Source of the DNA: Nocardioides sambongensis
GTDB lineage: Bacteria; Actinomycetota; Actinomycetes; Propionibacteriales; Nocardioidaceae
Reading direction: 5' to 3'
Length of the DNA stretch: 64,000 nucleotides
Assembly (NCBI RefSeq): GCF_006494815.1
Contig: NZ_CP041091.1
Coordinates: forward strand, 1,054,001 to 1,118,000
The position numbers and the translations under genes were made by a program. A model generated the notes under the pieces. That model was not told the DNA's origin, ran no database searches, and saw nothing but the letters and a program-made list of their open reading frames with translations. Position 1 is the stretch's first letter. Every line of letters starts with the position of its first letter. Shown here one piece after another: positions 16,170 through 24,229 of this stretch.

Positions 16170-16676
16170 ATGGACTGGCTCCGCGATCACCTGTGGGAGG
16201 CCTGGCTGGGTGCGGCCATCCTGCTGGGCGTGGCCGAGATGTTCTCGCTCGACCTGATCCTGGCGATGCTCGCCGCCGGCGCCCTCGCCGGCATGGGCAC
16301 GGCGCTGGTCACCGACTCGGTCGGGGTGCAGGTGCTGGTCGCCTCGGTGGTCTCGGTGGCGATGCTCGCCGTGGTGCGACCCTCGCTGGCCCGGCGCTTC
16401 CACGGCGGGCCTGACCTGGTCCTGGGCAATGCCCGGGTGGTCGGCCTGGAGGCCGTGGTCACCGAGCCGATCAGCTCGGTGCGGCCGGGGCGGGTCAAGC
16501 TCGACGGTGAGATCTGGACGGCCAGCGCCGACACGGACCTGCGGATCGGCGAGCGCGTCGAGGTGCTCGAGATCCGCGGCGCGACGGCCGTCGTACGGCC
16601 TCGAGCGCTGCCGGAACCGCCCTCCTCGGAGGGCTTCGAGGACCTCGGCAACACCGACGACAAGGAGACCCCGTGA
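16170..16676 (+). CDS. NfeD family membrane protein
   Basis: A 168-residue protein with two to three transmembrane segments (residues 10-75) followed by a small OB-fold domain near residues 95-145 (GLEAVVTEPISSVRPGRVKL pattern). This is the short NfeD type that acts with SPFH/flotillin-like proteins in membrane organisation or proteolysis control. The next gene is exactly such a partner and overlaps it by 4 nt, so the two are translationally coupled. Confidence 0.92.
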   Translation: MDWLRDHLWEAWLGAAILLGVAEMFSLDLILAMLAAGALAGMGTALVTDSVGVQVLVASVVSVAMLAVVRPSLARRFHGGPDLVLGNARVVGLEAVVTEPISSVRPGRVKLDGEIWTASADTDLRIGERVEVLEIRGATAVVRPRALPEPPSSEGFEDLGNTDDKETP

Positions 16677-17809
16677 TCCTGCTGATCCTGCTCGCCCTGC
16701 TCTTCATCTTCGTGGTGGTGGTGCTGGCGAAGACCGTCCGGGTGGTGCCGCAGGCACGAGCCGGCATCGTCGAGCGCTTCGGGAAGTACAAGCAGACGCT
16801 GTCGGCCGGGTTGAACTTCGTCGTCCCGTTCGTCGACACGGTGCGTTACCAGATCGACCTGCGCGAGCAGGTGGTCAGCTTCCCGCCGCAGTCGGTGATC
16901 ACCGAGGACAACCTCTCCGTCGACATCGACACGGTGATCTACTTCCGGATCACCGACCCGATCGCGGCGACGTACGAGATCGCCAACTACATCTCCGCGA
17001 TCGAGCAGCTCACGATGACCACGCTGCGCAACATCATCGGCGGTATGGACCTGGAGCAGACGCTCACCAGCCGCGACCAGATCAACTCCGGCCTGCGCGG
17101 TGTCCTGGACGAGGCCACCGGCAAGTGGGGGATCCGGGTCAACCGGGTGGAGATCAAGGGGATCGACCCGCCGGTCTCGATCAAGGACGCGATGGAGAAG
17201 CAGATGCGCGCCGACCGCGACAAGCGTGCGCTCATCCTCTCCGCGGAGGGTCAGCGGCAGTCCGCCATCCTCACCGCCGAGGGCAACAAGCAGTCGGCCA
17301 TCCTCAACGCCGAGGGCCAGCGGGAGTCCGCGATCCTCAGCGCCCAGGCGGACCGCGAGGCGGCGATCCTGCGTGCCCAGGGTGAGGGTCAGGCGATCCA
17401 GACGGTGTTCCAGGCGATCCACGACGGGCGTCCTGACCAGTCCCTGCTGGCCTACCAGTACCTGCAGATGATGCCGAGGATCGCCGACGGCGACGCCAAC
17501 AAGCTGTGGATCATCCCCAGCGAGATCGGCGAGGCCCTGAAGGGGCTCGGGTCGACGATCGCCGACCTTCCCGGGATCCCCACCGAGACCTCCGGACCTC
17601 GCACCAGGGTCGACATGGGGCCGAGCGAGCCGATCACCGAGCGCCGCTCCGACGACGAGGTGAGCGCGGTCGAGGCCGCCGTGCAGCAGGCGATCGCCGA
17701 GGCGGAGAGCGCGGCCCACCCGGGCCGCGGCACGTCCTCGACCGGCGAGACCACGCTCGACACCGGAGTCGACCCCTCCGACGCCGACCCGGAGGCTCCT
17801 GGTCGGTGA
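16673..17809 (+). CDS. SPFH domain / band 7 protein
   Basis: A 378-residue prohibitin-like membrane protein: a membrane anchor at residues 1-20, the SPFH domain to about residue 190 (QARAGIVERFGKY, PFVDTVRYQIDLRE), then a helical stretch. In that stretch an 11-residue repeat with the pattern AEGxxxSAILx occurs about four times (residues 185-240), giving a regular amphipathic coiled segment for oligomerisation. The last 110 residues are acidic and low-complexity. It probably forms multimeric membrane rings with the upstream NfeD protein. Confidence 0.93.
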   Translation: MILLILLALLFIFVVVVLAKTVRVVPQARAGIVERFGKYKQTLSAGLNFVVPFVDTVRYQIDLREQVVSFPPQSVITEDNLSVDIDTVIYFRITDPIAATYEIANYISAIEQLTMTTLRNIIGGMDLEQTLTSRDQINSGLRGVLDEATGKWGIRVNRVEIKGIDPPVSIKDAMEKQMRADRDKRALILSAEGQRQSAILTAEGNKQSAILNAEGQRESAILSAQADREAAILRAQGEGQAIQTVFQAIHDGRPDQSLLAYQYLQMMPRIADGDANKLWIIPSEIGEALKGLGSTIADLPGIPTETSGPRTRVDMGPSEPITERRSDDEVSAVEAAVQQAIAEAESAAHPGRGTSSTGETTLDTGVDPSDADPEAPGR

Positions 17810-18591
17810 GCTTGATCGAGGCGGTCGCGATCCTGCTCGCAGGGGTCGCGGCCGGGACCATCAATGCCGTCGTGGGGTCCGGCACGCTGATCACCTTCCC
17901 CACCCTGGTGGCCGTCGGCGTGCCCCCGCTGACGGCGAACATCTCCAACAGCCTGGGCCTGGTCCCGGGCTCGGTCGCCGGGGCGGTGGGCTACCGCCGC
18001 GAGCTCGTCGGCCAGCGCCGCCGCGTGCAGCGCCTCCTGGTCTGCTCGGTCAGCGGCGCGATCGTGGGCGCGATCCTGCTGCTGGTGCTCCCTGCGGGGG
18101 CGTTCGAGGCGGTCGTCCCGGTGCTGATCGCGCTCGGCCTGGTCCTGGTGGTGGTGCAGCCGCGGCTCTCGGCACGGGTGGCGCGCCGTCAGGCCGAGCA
18201 GGGCCAGGACGGCGACGGCGCGTGGTGGGTGGCGCCCGCGGTGTTCGGCACCGGCATCTACGGCGGCTACTTCGGCGCCGCGCAGGGCGTGATCCTGATG
18301 GCGGTGCTCGGCATCGGCATCGCCGAGGGCCTGCAGCGCCTCAACGCGGTCAAGAACGTGCTGGTGGCGGCCGCGAACGGGGTGGCGGGGGTGCTCTTCG
18401 TGATCGTCGCCGAGCTGAACCTCTTCGGCACCGACGCCGAGGTCGACTGGCTGCTGGTGCTGCTGATCGGGGTCGGTGCGGTGATCGGCGGGTTCCTCGG
18501 CGCCGCGGTCGGCCGCAAGCTGCCGCCGACCGCGTTGCGCGCGGCGATCGTGGTGGTCGGCCTGGTCGCCCTGGTGACCCTGCTGACCTGA
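17806..18591 (+). CDS. TSUP (TauE/SafE) family membrane permease
   Basis: A 261-residue permease of the TSUP family with about eight transmembrane segments and two homologous halves, each opening with the family pattern: GTINAVVGSGTLITFPTL near residue 17 and GIYGGYFGAAQGVILMAVL near residue 150. Members move sulfite, sulfoacetate or other organosulfonates; this substrate is unknown. The GTG overlaps the SPFH stop (GTGA), so it is translated with the NfeD-SPFH pair. Confidence 0.9.
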   Translation: MSLIEAVAILLAGVAAGTINAVVGSGTLITFPTLVAVGVPPLTANISNSLGLVPGSVAGAVGYRRELVGQRRRVQRLLVCSVSGAIVGAILLLVLPAGAFEAVVPVLIALGLVLVVVQPRLSARVARRQAEQGQDGDGAWWVAPAVFGTGIYGGYFGAAQGVILMAVLGIGIAEGLQRLNAVKNVLVAAANGVAGVLFVIVAELNLFGTDAEVDWLLVLLIGVGAVIGGFLGAAVGRKLPPTALRAAIVVVGLVALVTLLT

Positions 18592-18615
18592 GCCCGGTAC
18601 GGCCGATCCCGGGCT
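18591..18615. terminator. Hairpin between convergent genes
   Basis: AGCCCGG and CCGGGCT form a 7-bp stem with an 11-nt loop directly after the TSUP stop codon and 6 nt before the stop of the convergent gene at 18621. Confidence 0.45.
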
Positions 18616-18620
18616 GAGTC

Positions 18621-18995
18621 TCAGGCGGTCGCGGTACGACGACGGCGGGCCAGCGACACCACGCCGGCCCCGACCGCGCCCAGGGCCGCGCCCAGCAGTA
18701 CACCGCTGGCCGGCTTGGGCACCCGCTGTCCGGTGAGTCCGAGACCGGCGGAGACCGCGTCGGCCGCGTCCACCGCGATGCCGACGATGGTCAGGTTGCG
18801 GCGCAGCGGTCCGCGGGCGACGAGGGTGATCGCGCCGAGGGCCACCTCGCGGGCGCCGAACATCCGGGTGAAGTAGTCCATGTGCGGGTTCTCCGCGGGG
18901 GAGAGTCCGCTCGCCCTGGCTGCCTGCTCGGGCGAGGCGAGAGCCGCGGCGCCGATGACGATGCGGCCGATCGAGAGTCCGGTGACGGGGTCCAT
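18621..18995 (-). CDS. Small DUF4267-like membrane protein
   Basis: A 124-residue protein with about four hydrophobic segments, including GLSIGRIVIGAAALASP at the start and GVLLGAALGAVGAGVVSLA near the end. The middle has YFTRMFGAREVALGAITL, a pattern shared by DUF4267-type proteins of actinobacteria with unknown function. The ATG has TAGGGT 7 nt upstream. Confidence 0.75.
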   Translation of the reverse strand: MDPVTGLSIGRIVIGAAALASPEQAARASGLSPAENPHMDYFTRMFGAREVALGAITLVARGPLRRNLTIVGIAVDAADAVSAGLGLTGQRVPKPASGVLLGAALGAVGAGVVSLARRRRTATA

Positions 18996-19002
18996 GGGCA
19001 GG

Positions 19003-19008
19003 ACCCTA
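19003..19008 (-). promoter_or_regulatory. -10 hexamer TAGGGT, leaderless start
   Basis: On the minus strand TAGGGT lies 7 nt before the ATG at 18995. Confidence 0.45.
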
Positions 19009-19039
19009 TTCTGCGGCGGTGGCCGAGGGCCCCGCCGCG

Positions 19040-20025
19040 CTACGGCGTGGCGTCGACCGCGTTGTCGACGTAGGCGCCCAACCAGCGGTCGAGCTCGGCA
19101 TAGACCTTGGCACGCACGGGCTCCCGGGAGAGGACCACGTCGTGCACCGCGCCGGGCACCGCCACGTAGGTGGTGCAGCTGCTGATCGCGGTCGACCAGC
19201 GCCGGATCTGGCGGACGTCGAGCACGATGTCGGTGCGGAAGACGTCCTCGGTCATCTCCTTGGGGTGGCTGGACCGGTCCGAGGAGACGACCAGCACCGG
19301 CGCCGGTACGTCCAGGCCCCGCTGCAGCCGGGCGTGACCGGCCCGGATCGCGCGGAGCCACCCGAACCGGACCGGGAAGGAGTCGACCGGCTTCCAGGTG
19401 AGGTCGAAGTCCCACTCGCCATCGTGGTCGCGGTGCAGACCGCGGGCGTAGAAGCCGCTCACGTCGCGACCCAGCTCGGACATCGGTCGCCTCCGGCCGA
19501 GCACGTCGACGGCGAGGTTGGCGGCTCGGGTGCGCAGCACCGGGGGCCCTGCAGGTCGAGCCACGGCGAGTTGAGGAACATCCCCGCCAGCGCCCGGGGC
19601 TGGCGTGAGTCGGCCCACAGCGCGACGACCAGGCCGCCGGTGGAGTGCGCCGAGATCACCACCTCGCGGTGCCCGTCGCGCTCGGTGATCCGCTGCCAGG
19701 CGGCGTCCAGCTCCTCGAAGTAGGTGTCCAGGTCGGCGACGTAGGTCGCCGACTGGTGCGGGCGCAGGGACCGGCCGTACTTGCGCAGGTCCAGGGCGTA
19801 CATGTCGTGACCGCGATCCAGCCACCACTGGCCGAAGTCGGCCTGGAAGAAGTAGTCGGAGAAGCCGTGCACGTGCAGCACGGCGCGTTCGCTCCCGCCC
19901 ACCGAGGGAGCGTGGACCAGGGTCGCCACCACCTGCCCCTCCTCGTCGGGGGCCAACGTGATCGTCTCTGCGGTCCACGGCTCGCCGAGCACGTCGGTGA
20001 CCGGGGTGGAGGGCTCGTTCGTCAC
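19040..20025 (-). CDS. Alpha/beta hydrolase, apparent frameshift
   Basis: A serine hydrolase of the monoacylglycerol-lipase type, 328 residues if one missing base is restored. Visible are the oxyanion segment VLHVHGFSDYFFQADFGQW, the nucleophile in VVISAHSTGG (Ser near residue 118) and, in the other frame, the acid in VLVVSSDRSS and the catalytic His in VPGAVHDVVLS. The frame changes at a G-run (plus-strand 19542-19546, five where six would keep the frame). I read the frameshift as a sequence error, since both halves are intact. Confidence 0.82.
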
Positions 20026-20071
20026 GGATCCCAGTGTGCCGCAACCGGCGGCGCTGCCGGAGCCACGGTGA

Positions 20072-20083
20072 CGAAACATTTCG
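20072..20083. promoter_or_regulatory. Short inverted repeat in the eutB promoter region
   Basis: CGAAA and TTTCG form a perfect 5-bp inverted repeat with a 2-nt centre. It ends 4 nt before the eutB -10 hexamer, so a bound regulator would touch polymerase. Confidence 0.3.
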
Positions 20084-20087
20084 CGGC

Positions 20088-20093
20088 TAGGGT
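20088..20093 (+). promoter_or_regulatory. -10 hexamer TAGGGT of eutB, leaderless start
   Basis: TAGGGT lies 7 nt before the GTG at 20101 and fixes that codon as the eutB start. Confidence 0.5.
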
Positions 20094-20100
20094 CGGCCGC

Positions 20101-21501
20101 GTGAAGTACCGCCAGGCCCTCCACGGGCACACGTACGAGTTCTCCGGCCTGGTCGACGTGCTGGCCAAGGCCACCCCGTTGCGCTCGGGCGACGTCCTCG
20201 CAGGCTGCGCGGCAGCGTCCGACGCGGAGCGGGCGGCGGCCCGGTTCGTCCTCGCCGACCTCCCGCTGGCCACCTTCCTCCACGAGCACGTGGTGCCGCC
20301 CGAGCACGACGACGTCACCCGGCTGATCCTCGAGGACCACGATGCCGAGGCGTTCTCCGCCGTCGCCCACCTGACGGTCGGGGGGCTGAGGGAGTGGCTG
20401 CTCGAGGCGGCCGTCGGCGCCGACGCCGGTGGGGTCCTGGCCGGGGTGGCGCCGGGGCTGACCCCGGAGATGGTCGCGGCGGTCTCGAAGATCATGCGCA
20501 ACCAGGACCTGATCACGGTAGCGGCCGCGACCCGGGTGCACAGCGCGTTCCGGACCACGCTCGGCCTGCCCGGACGCCTCGCCACCCGGCTGCAGCCCAA
20601 CCACCCCACGGACGACCCCACCGGGGTGGCGGCGGCGATGCTGGACGGGCTGCTGCTCGGCTGCGGGGACGCGGTGATCGGCGTCAACCCGGCCTCCGAC
20701 GACCCGCGGACCGTGGCGCGCCTGCTGCACCTCATCGACGACGTCCGCGAGCGCTACGCGATCCCGACCCAGTCGTGCGTGCTCACCCACGTGACCACCA
20801 CCACCGACCTGATCGCCGCCGGCCACCCGGTGGACCTGGTCTTCCAGTCCATCGCCGGCACCCAGGGCGGCAACGCCGGCTTCGGCGTCGAGCTCGCGAT
20901 GCTGGCCGAGGCGGACGAGGCGGCCCGCTCGCTGCGGCGGGGCACGGTCGGGCAGAACGTGATGTACTTCGAGACCGGTCAGGGCTCCGCGCTCTCCGCG
21001 GACGCGCACCGGGGCACCGACGGCGCTCCGGTGGACCAGCAGACCCTGGAGACCCGTGCGTACGGCGTGGCCAGGAGGTTCGATCCGCTGCTGGTCAACA
21101 CCGTGGTCGGCTTCATCGGTCCCGAGTACCTCTACGACGGCAAGCAGATCCTCCGGGCCGGCCTGGAGGACCACTTCTGCGGCAAGCTGCTCGGACTGCC
21201 GATGGGGGTCGACGTCTGCTACACCAACCACGCCGAGGCCGACCAGGACGACATGGACACGCTGCTGACCCTGCTGGGGGTGGCGGGGTGCACGTTCGTG
21301 ATCGCCGTGCCGGGCGCGGACGACGTGATGCTCGGCTACCAGTCGACCTCCTTCCACGACGCGCTGACCACGCGACAGGTGCTCGGGCTGCGCGCGGCAC
21401 CGGAGTTCGAGGCCTGGCTGGACGGTCTCGGCATGCTCGACGGCGACGGCGGCGTGCGCGCCGTGGATCCTGCGACGAGCCCGTTGCGAGCGCTGGCATG
21501 A
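20101..21501 (+). CDS. eutB: Ethanolamine ammonia-lyase large subunit
   Basis: A 466-residue subunit of the adenosylcobalamin-dependent enzyme that splits ethanolamine into acetaldehyde and ammonia. Family features include KIMRNQDL near residue 130, the LQPNHPTDDPTGVAAAMLDG stretch near residue 165, SIAGTQGGNAGFGVELAM near residue 250 and NVMYFETGQGSALSADAH near residue 290. Length fits EutB (about 460). It overlaps eutC by 4 nt. No microcompartment shell genes and no cobalamin riboswitch are visible, so this is the simple EutBC type. Confidence 0.96.
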   Translation: MKYRQALHGHTYEFSGLVDVLAKATPLRSGDVLAGCAAASDAERAAARFVLADLPLATFLHEHVVPPEHDDVTRLILEDHDAEAFSAVAHLTVGGLREWLLEAAVGADAGGVLAGVAPGLTPEMVAAVSKIMRNQDLITVAAATRVHSAFRTTLGLPGRLATRLQPNHPTDDPTGVAAAMLDGLLLGCGDAVIGVNPASDDPRTVARLLHLIDDVRERYAIPTQSCVLTHVTTTTDLIAAGHPVDLVFQSIAGTQGGNAGFGVELAMLAEADEAARSLRRGTVGQNVMYFETGQGSALSADAHRGTDGAPVDQQTLETRAYGVARRFDPLLVNTVVGFIGPEYLYDGKQILRAGLEDHFCGKLLGLPMGVDVCYTNHAEADQDDMDTLLTLLGVAGCTFVIAVPGADDVMLGYQSTSFHDALTTRQVLGLRAAPEFEAWLDGLGMLDGDGGVRAVDPATSPLRALA

Positions 21502-22235
21502 GCGACTTCTGGTCCCCGCTGCGCGCCACCACCCCCGCCCGGATCGGTCTCGGGCGCCGCGGCAACGCGACCAGCACCGAGGCGCTCCTCGCCGCCGGCG
21601 CCGCGCACGCGGTGGCCCGCGACGCGGTGCACCGTGCCCTGGACGTCGACCGGCTCACCGGCGACCTGGCCGCGCTCGGGCTCGGCCGCGCCACGGTGCT
21701 GCGGTCGGCGGCACCCGACCGGACGACGTACCTGACCCGGCCGGACCTGGGGCGGGTGCCGGAGGCGGGTGCGCTCGACGCGCTGCCGGAGCCCGGCGAG
21801 ACCCGGCCGGACCTCGTGGTGGTCGTCGCGGACGGCCTCTCCTCCGCCGCCGTGGAGGCGCATGCCGTCCCGTTGCTCGGGGAGCTGGTGCCCCGCCTGG
21901 ACGCCGCCACGGTCGTGGCGCCGCCGGTGGTGGCCACCCAGGCGCGGGTGGCGCTCGGCGACCACGTGGGTGCGGCGCTGGGGGCCCGGATGTGCCTGGT
22001 GCTGATCGGGGAGCGGCCCGGTCTCTCGGCCAGCGACAGCCTCGGCGCCTACCTCACCTGGCACCCGCGTCCCGGGATCCAGGACTCGGCGCGCAACTGC
22101 GTGTCCAACATCCGTCCGCCGAACGGCCTCGGCCATGCCGAGGCCGCGCGCACCATCGCCGCGCTCATCGTCGGTGCGCGCACCCTGGGCGCGACCGGGG
22201 TGCGACTCAAGGCCGGCTCCCACGAGCTGGACTGA
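21498..22235 (+). CDS. eutC: Ethanolamine ammonia-lyase small subunit
   Basis: The 245-residue partner of EutB. It shows the family N-terminus with TPARIGLGRRGNATSTEALL, the central VVVADGLSSAAV segment, and the cobalamin-side motif IGERPGLSASDSLGAYLTWHP followed by DSARNCVSNIRPPNGL. It is translated by ATGA overlap with eutB. A hairpin follows the stop codon, so eutBC is probably its own transcript. Ammonia released would feed the glutamate/glutamine metabolism encoded nearby. Confidence 0.96.
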   Translation: MSDFWSPLRATTPARIGLGRRGNATSTEALLAAGAAHAVARDAVHRALDVDRLTGDLAALGLGRATVLRSAAPDRTTYLTRPDLGRVPEAGALDALPEPGETRPDLVVVVADGLSSAAVEAHAVPLLGELVPRLDAATVVAPPVVATQARVALGDHVGAALGARMCLVLIGERPGLSASDSLGAYLTWHPRPGIQDSARNCVSNIRPPNGLGHAEAARTIAALIVGARTLGATGVRLKAGSHELD

Positions 22236-22258
22236 GCCGGTCCGGCCTGAGCCGGCTC
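22234..22258 (+). terminator. Hairpin after eutBC
   Basis: GAGCCGG and CCGGCTC form a 7-bp stem with an 11-nt loop, starting on the eutC stop codon. No T-tract follows. Confidence 0.45.
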
Positions 22259-22282
22259 GCTTCTCGTGATCGGCACGTGGGT

Positions 22283-22298
22283 TCAACACGGCCGAAAC
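22283..22298 (+). promoter_or_regulatory. Possible GlnR-like box before the N-demethylase operon
   Basis: TCAAC, six bases, then GAAAC. The spacing and the second half match the actinobacterial GlnR pattern GTNAC-N6-GAAAC, but the first half does not match well. It lies 56-71 nt before the cupin start. Weaker than the boxes at 28053 and 35659. Confidence 0.3.
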
Positions 22299-22316
22299 AC
22301 CGCGACTGTTTCATAG

Positions 22317-22335
22317 GAGTTGGCAGAGTCAACTC
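22317..22335. promoter_or_regulatory. Inverted repeat before the cupin / N-demethylase operon
   Basis: GAGTTG and CAACTC flank 7 nt, ending 18 nt before the cupin ATG. The position, overlapping the likely transcription start, suits repression by a dimeric regulator; the XRE-cupin regulator at 34926 is the nearest candidate. Confidence 0.4.
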
Positions 22336-22353
22336 TCAGAGAACGGTTGGACC

Positions 22354-22737
22354 ATGGACAGCACGACGACCACGCAGGCTCCGTTCCACGTCGTCCCGGG
22401 AGCGTGGCAGGACCTCCCGAAGATGCCGGACGCCGACTACCCCGGCACCGAGGGGTTCATCGGCGACGTCTTCGAGAACCCCGCGGGCAGCGTGATGTGC
22501 AGCGGCTACTTCGAGCTCAAGCACACCGACGCCCCGCTGCGCTACCACTACGAGTACGACGAGATGAAGGTCGTGCTCGAGGGTGAGTTCCTGCTGGAGA
22601 ACCGGGAGACCGGTCAGGTCATGACGGCCCGGGCCAAGGACGCGATCTTCTTCCCGAAGGGCTCCACGATCTACTTCAGCACCCCCTCCTACGCGCTGGC
22701 CTTCTACGCCGGTCACCGCGACGCCACCCTGCTCTGA
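22354..22737 (+). CDS. Cupin domain protein
   Basis: A 127-residue single-domain cupin. The barrel motifs are visible as LRYHYEYDEMKVVLEGEF (first metal-binding region, near residue 65) and the F-F-P-K-G-S turn of the second region near residue 103. It resembles EutQ-like cupins but could equally be a sensor or accessory of the N-demethylase. It is the first gene of a run of overlapping genes and shares TGATG with the next one, so it is part of that operon and separate from eutBC. Confidence 0.82.
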   Translation: MDSTTTTQAPFHVVPGAWQDLPKMPDADYPGTEGFIGDVFENPAGSVMCSGYFELKHTDAPLRYHYEYDEMKVVLEGEFLLENRETGQVMTARAKDAIFFPKGSTIYFSTPSYALAFYAGHRDATLL

Positions 22738-23282
22738 TGCCCGCGCTGGAGCACACCAGCGTCCCCGGCTGGGCGGTCCCGGACCAGACCGGCCCCGGGG
22801 ATGCTGCGGCCGCGCTCGACGGGTCGGGTGCGTCGTACCTGGTGGTCGCTGTCGGGCCTCCAGACGGCCCGGCGGCGGGCCGGGCCCGGGCCTGGGTCGC
22901 GCAGGCGGCACCCCGGCCGGCCCGGCTGATCACCGCTGCGGACGCCGCCAGCGCCTCCGCGAGCCTCGCCGAGGCGCTGGGTCGTGCCTCGGTGGGGGTG
23001 CGGGTGGCGCTCACCGGGCCCGTCGGGGACTGCCTGACGCTGCGGGGCACCGCCCTGGGCGCCGGGATCGAGGACGACGAGCTGCAGGTCGCTCCGGTCT
23101 TCGGCGGCGTCATCGACGTGCACTGCTGCCACTGCGGTGCTCTGACCCGCGTCGCGGCCGCCATCGACGACGTGGTGCCGTGCATGGGCTGCGACCGATC
23201 GCTGCTCGTCTACCACCACGTGTCCCGCCGGACCGGTCGCTTCCTGGGCTTCCAGGTCGACGCCGAGGAGGTCGCTCGATGA
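22737..23282 (+). CDS. DmmA-like subunit of an N-demethylase (module 1)
   Basis: A 181-residue protein resembling the DmmA family of dimethylamine monooxygenase subunits. Its C-terminus has a zinc-ribbon-like CCHC, then CMGC 20 residues later, and ends in the family signature YHHVSRRTGRFLGF. The N-terminal 120 residues look like a small alpha/beta domain. It is translationally coupled on both sides (TGATG, ATGA) to the cupin and the reductase, forming module 1 of two. Its exact role in the enzyme is not known to me. Confidence 0.8.
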   Translation: MPALEHTSVPGWAVPDQTGPGDAAAALDGSGASYLVVAVGPPDGPAAGRARAWVAQAAPRPARLITAADAASASASLAEALGRASVGVRVALTGPVGDCLTLRGTALGAGIEDDELQVAPVFGGVIDVHCCHCGALTRVAAAIDDVVPCMGCDRSLLVYHHVSRRTGRFLGFQVDAEEVAR

Positions 23283-24229
23283 TCGCCACGCTCAAGCTGG
23301 TGGTGACCGCGGTCGAGGACGCCGCCCGGGACATCCGCACGGTCACCCTCGCGACCCCCGACGGTGGCGAGCTCCCGTCCTTCGTGCCGGGCAGCCACCT
23401 GGTCGTGGAGTGCGAGGGGCCGGCCAACGCCTACAGCCTGGTCAGTGACGGAGTGCTGCCCGAGCACTACCGGATCTCGGTGCTGCGGGTCCCCGACGGT
23501 GCCGGCGGCTCCCGATGGATCCACGACCTCGGCGTGGGTGACACCGTCAGTGCGCTGCCGCCGCGCAGCGCGTTCGCGCCGGTCGCCACGGCGACCAAGC
23601 ACCTGCTGATCGCGGGCGGCATCGGCGTCACGCCGATGCTCTCCCACCTCCACGCCGCCCGGCGGTGGGGCCGCCGGGTGCAGCTGCTCTACGCGTTCCG
23701 GGACGGGTACGGCGCCCACGTGGCCGACGTCGAGGAGCTGGTGGCCGCCCTGCCCGGCGGCTGCGTCGAGCTGCTCTCCGACCGGGCCGCCCTGCTGGGC
23801 CGGCTCGGCGAGGTGCTCGGCACCCAGCCGCTCGGCACCCATCTCTACGTGTGCGGGCCGGGCGCGATGATCGACGCCGTGCTCGCGGCGGCCCAGGCGG
23901 GTGGCTGGCCGGCTTCCCGGCTCCACGCCGAGAGGTTCGGCGTCGACGCGCTCGACCCGGGTGAGCCGTTCTCGGTGACGCTGACCGGCTCCGGCAGCAC
24001 CGTCGACGTCCCCAGCGGGGTCAGCCTGCTCGACGCCCTGGACGGCGCGGGTGTCGCGGTGCCCCGGCTGTGCCGGCAGGGCGTCTGCGGCGAGTGCCGG
24101 ATCCCGGTCACCGCCGGCACCCCGCTGCACCGCGACCTGTTCCTGACCGACGAGGAGAGACGGGCCGGCGACGCCGTGATGGCCTGCGTCTCGCGCTCCC
24201 TCGGCCCGACCCTGGAGGTACCCCTGTGA
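23279..24229 (+). CDS. PDR-type flavin reductase with 2Fe-2S domain (module 1)
   Basis: A 316-residue electron-transfer subunit of the phthalate dioxygenase reductase / VanB type. Order: flavin domain with the RxYS-like NAYSLV motif (residues 53-58), NAD domain with LLIAGGIGVTPMLSH near residue 105, and a C-terminal plant-type 2Fe-2S domain with CRQGVCGEC near residue 265 and the fourth Cys in MACVSR. It would pass electrons from NAD(P)H to the DUF3445 protein. ATGA overlap with the previous gene and GTGA with the next one show tight coupling. Confidence 0.92.
   Translation: MIATLKLVVTAVEDAARDIRTVTLATPDGGELPSFVPGSHLVVECEGPANAYSLVSDGVLPEHYRISVLRVPDGAGGSRWIHDLGVGDTVSALPPRSAFAPVATATKHLLIAGGIGVTPMLSHLHAARRWGRRVQLLYAFRDGYGAHVADVEELVAALPGGCVELLSDRAALLGRLGEVLGTQPLGTHLYVCGPGAMIDAVLAAAQAGGWPASRLHAERFGVDALDPGEPFSVTLTGSGSTVDVPSGVSLLDALDGAGVAVPRLCRQGVCGECRIPVTAGTPLHRDLFLTDEERRAGDAVMACVSRSLGPTLEVPL

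Noticed and set aside
20026..20100. Cobalamin riboswitch before eutB
   Set aside because: Only 75 bp separate the divergent starts, too short for the element, and eutB appears to be leaderless.
22354..22737. EutQ as part of an ethanolamine microcompartment operon
   Set aside because: The cupin is EutQ-like but starts a separate operon with the N-demethylase genes, and no shell protein or other eut gene is present.
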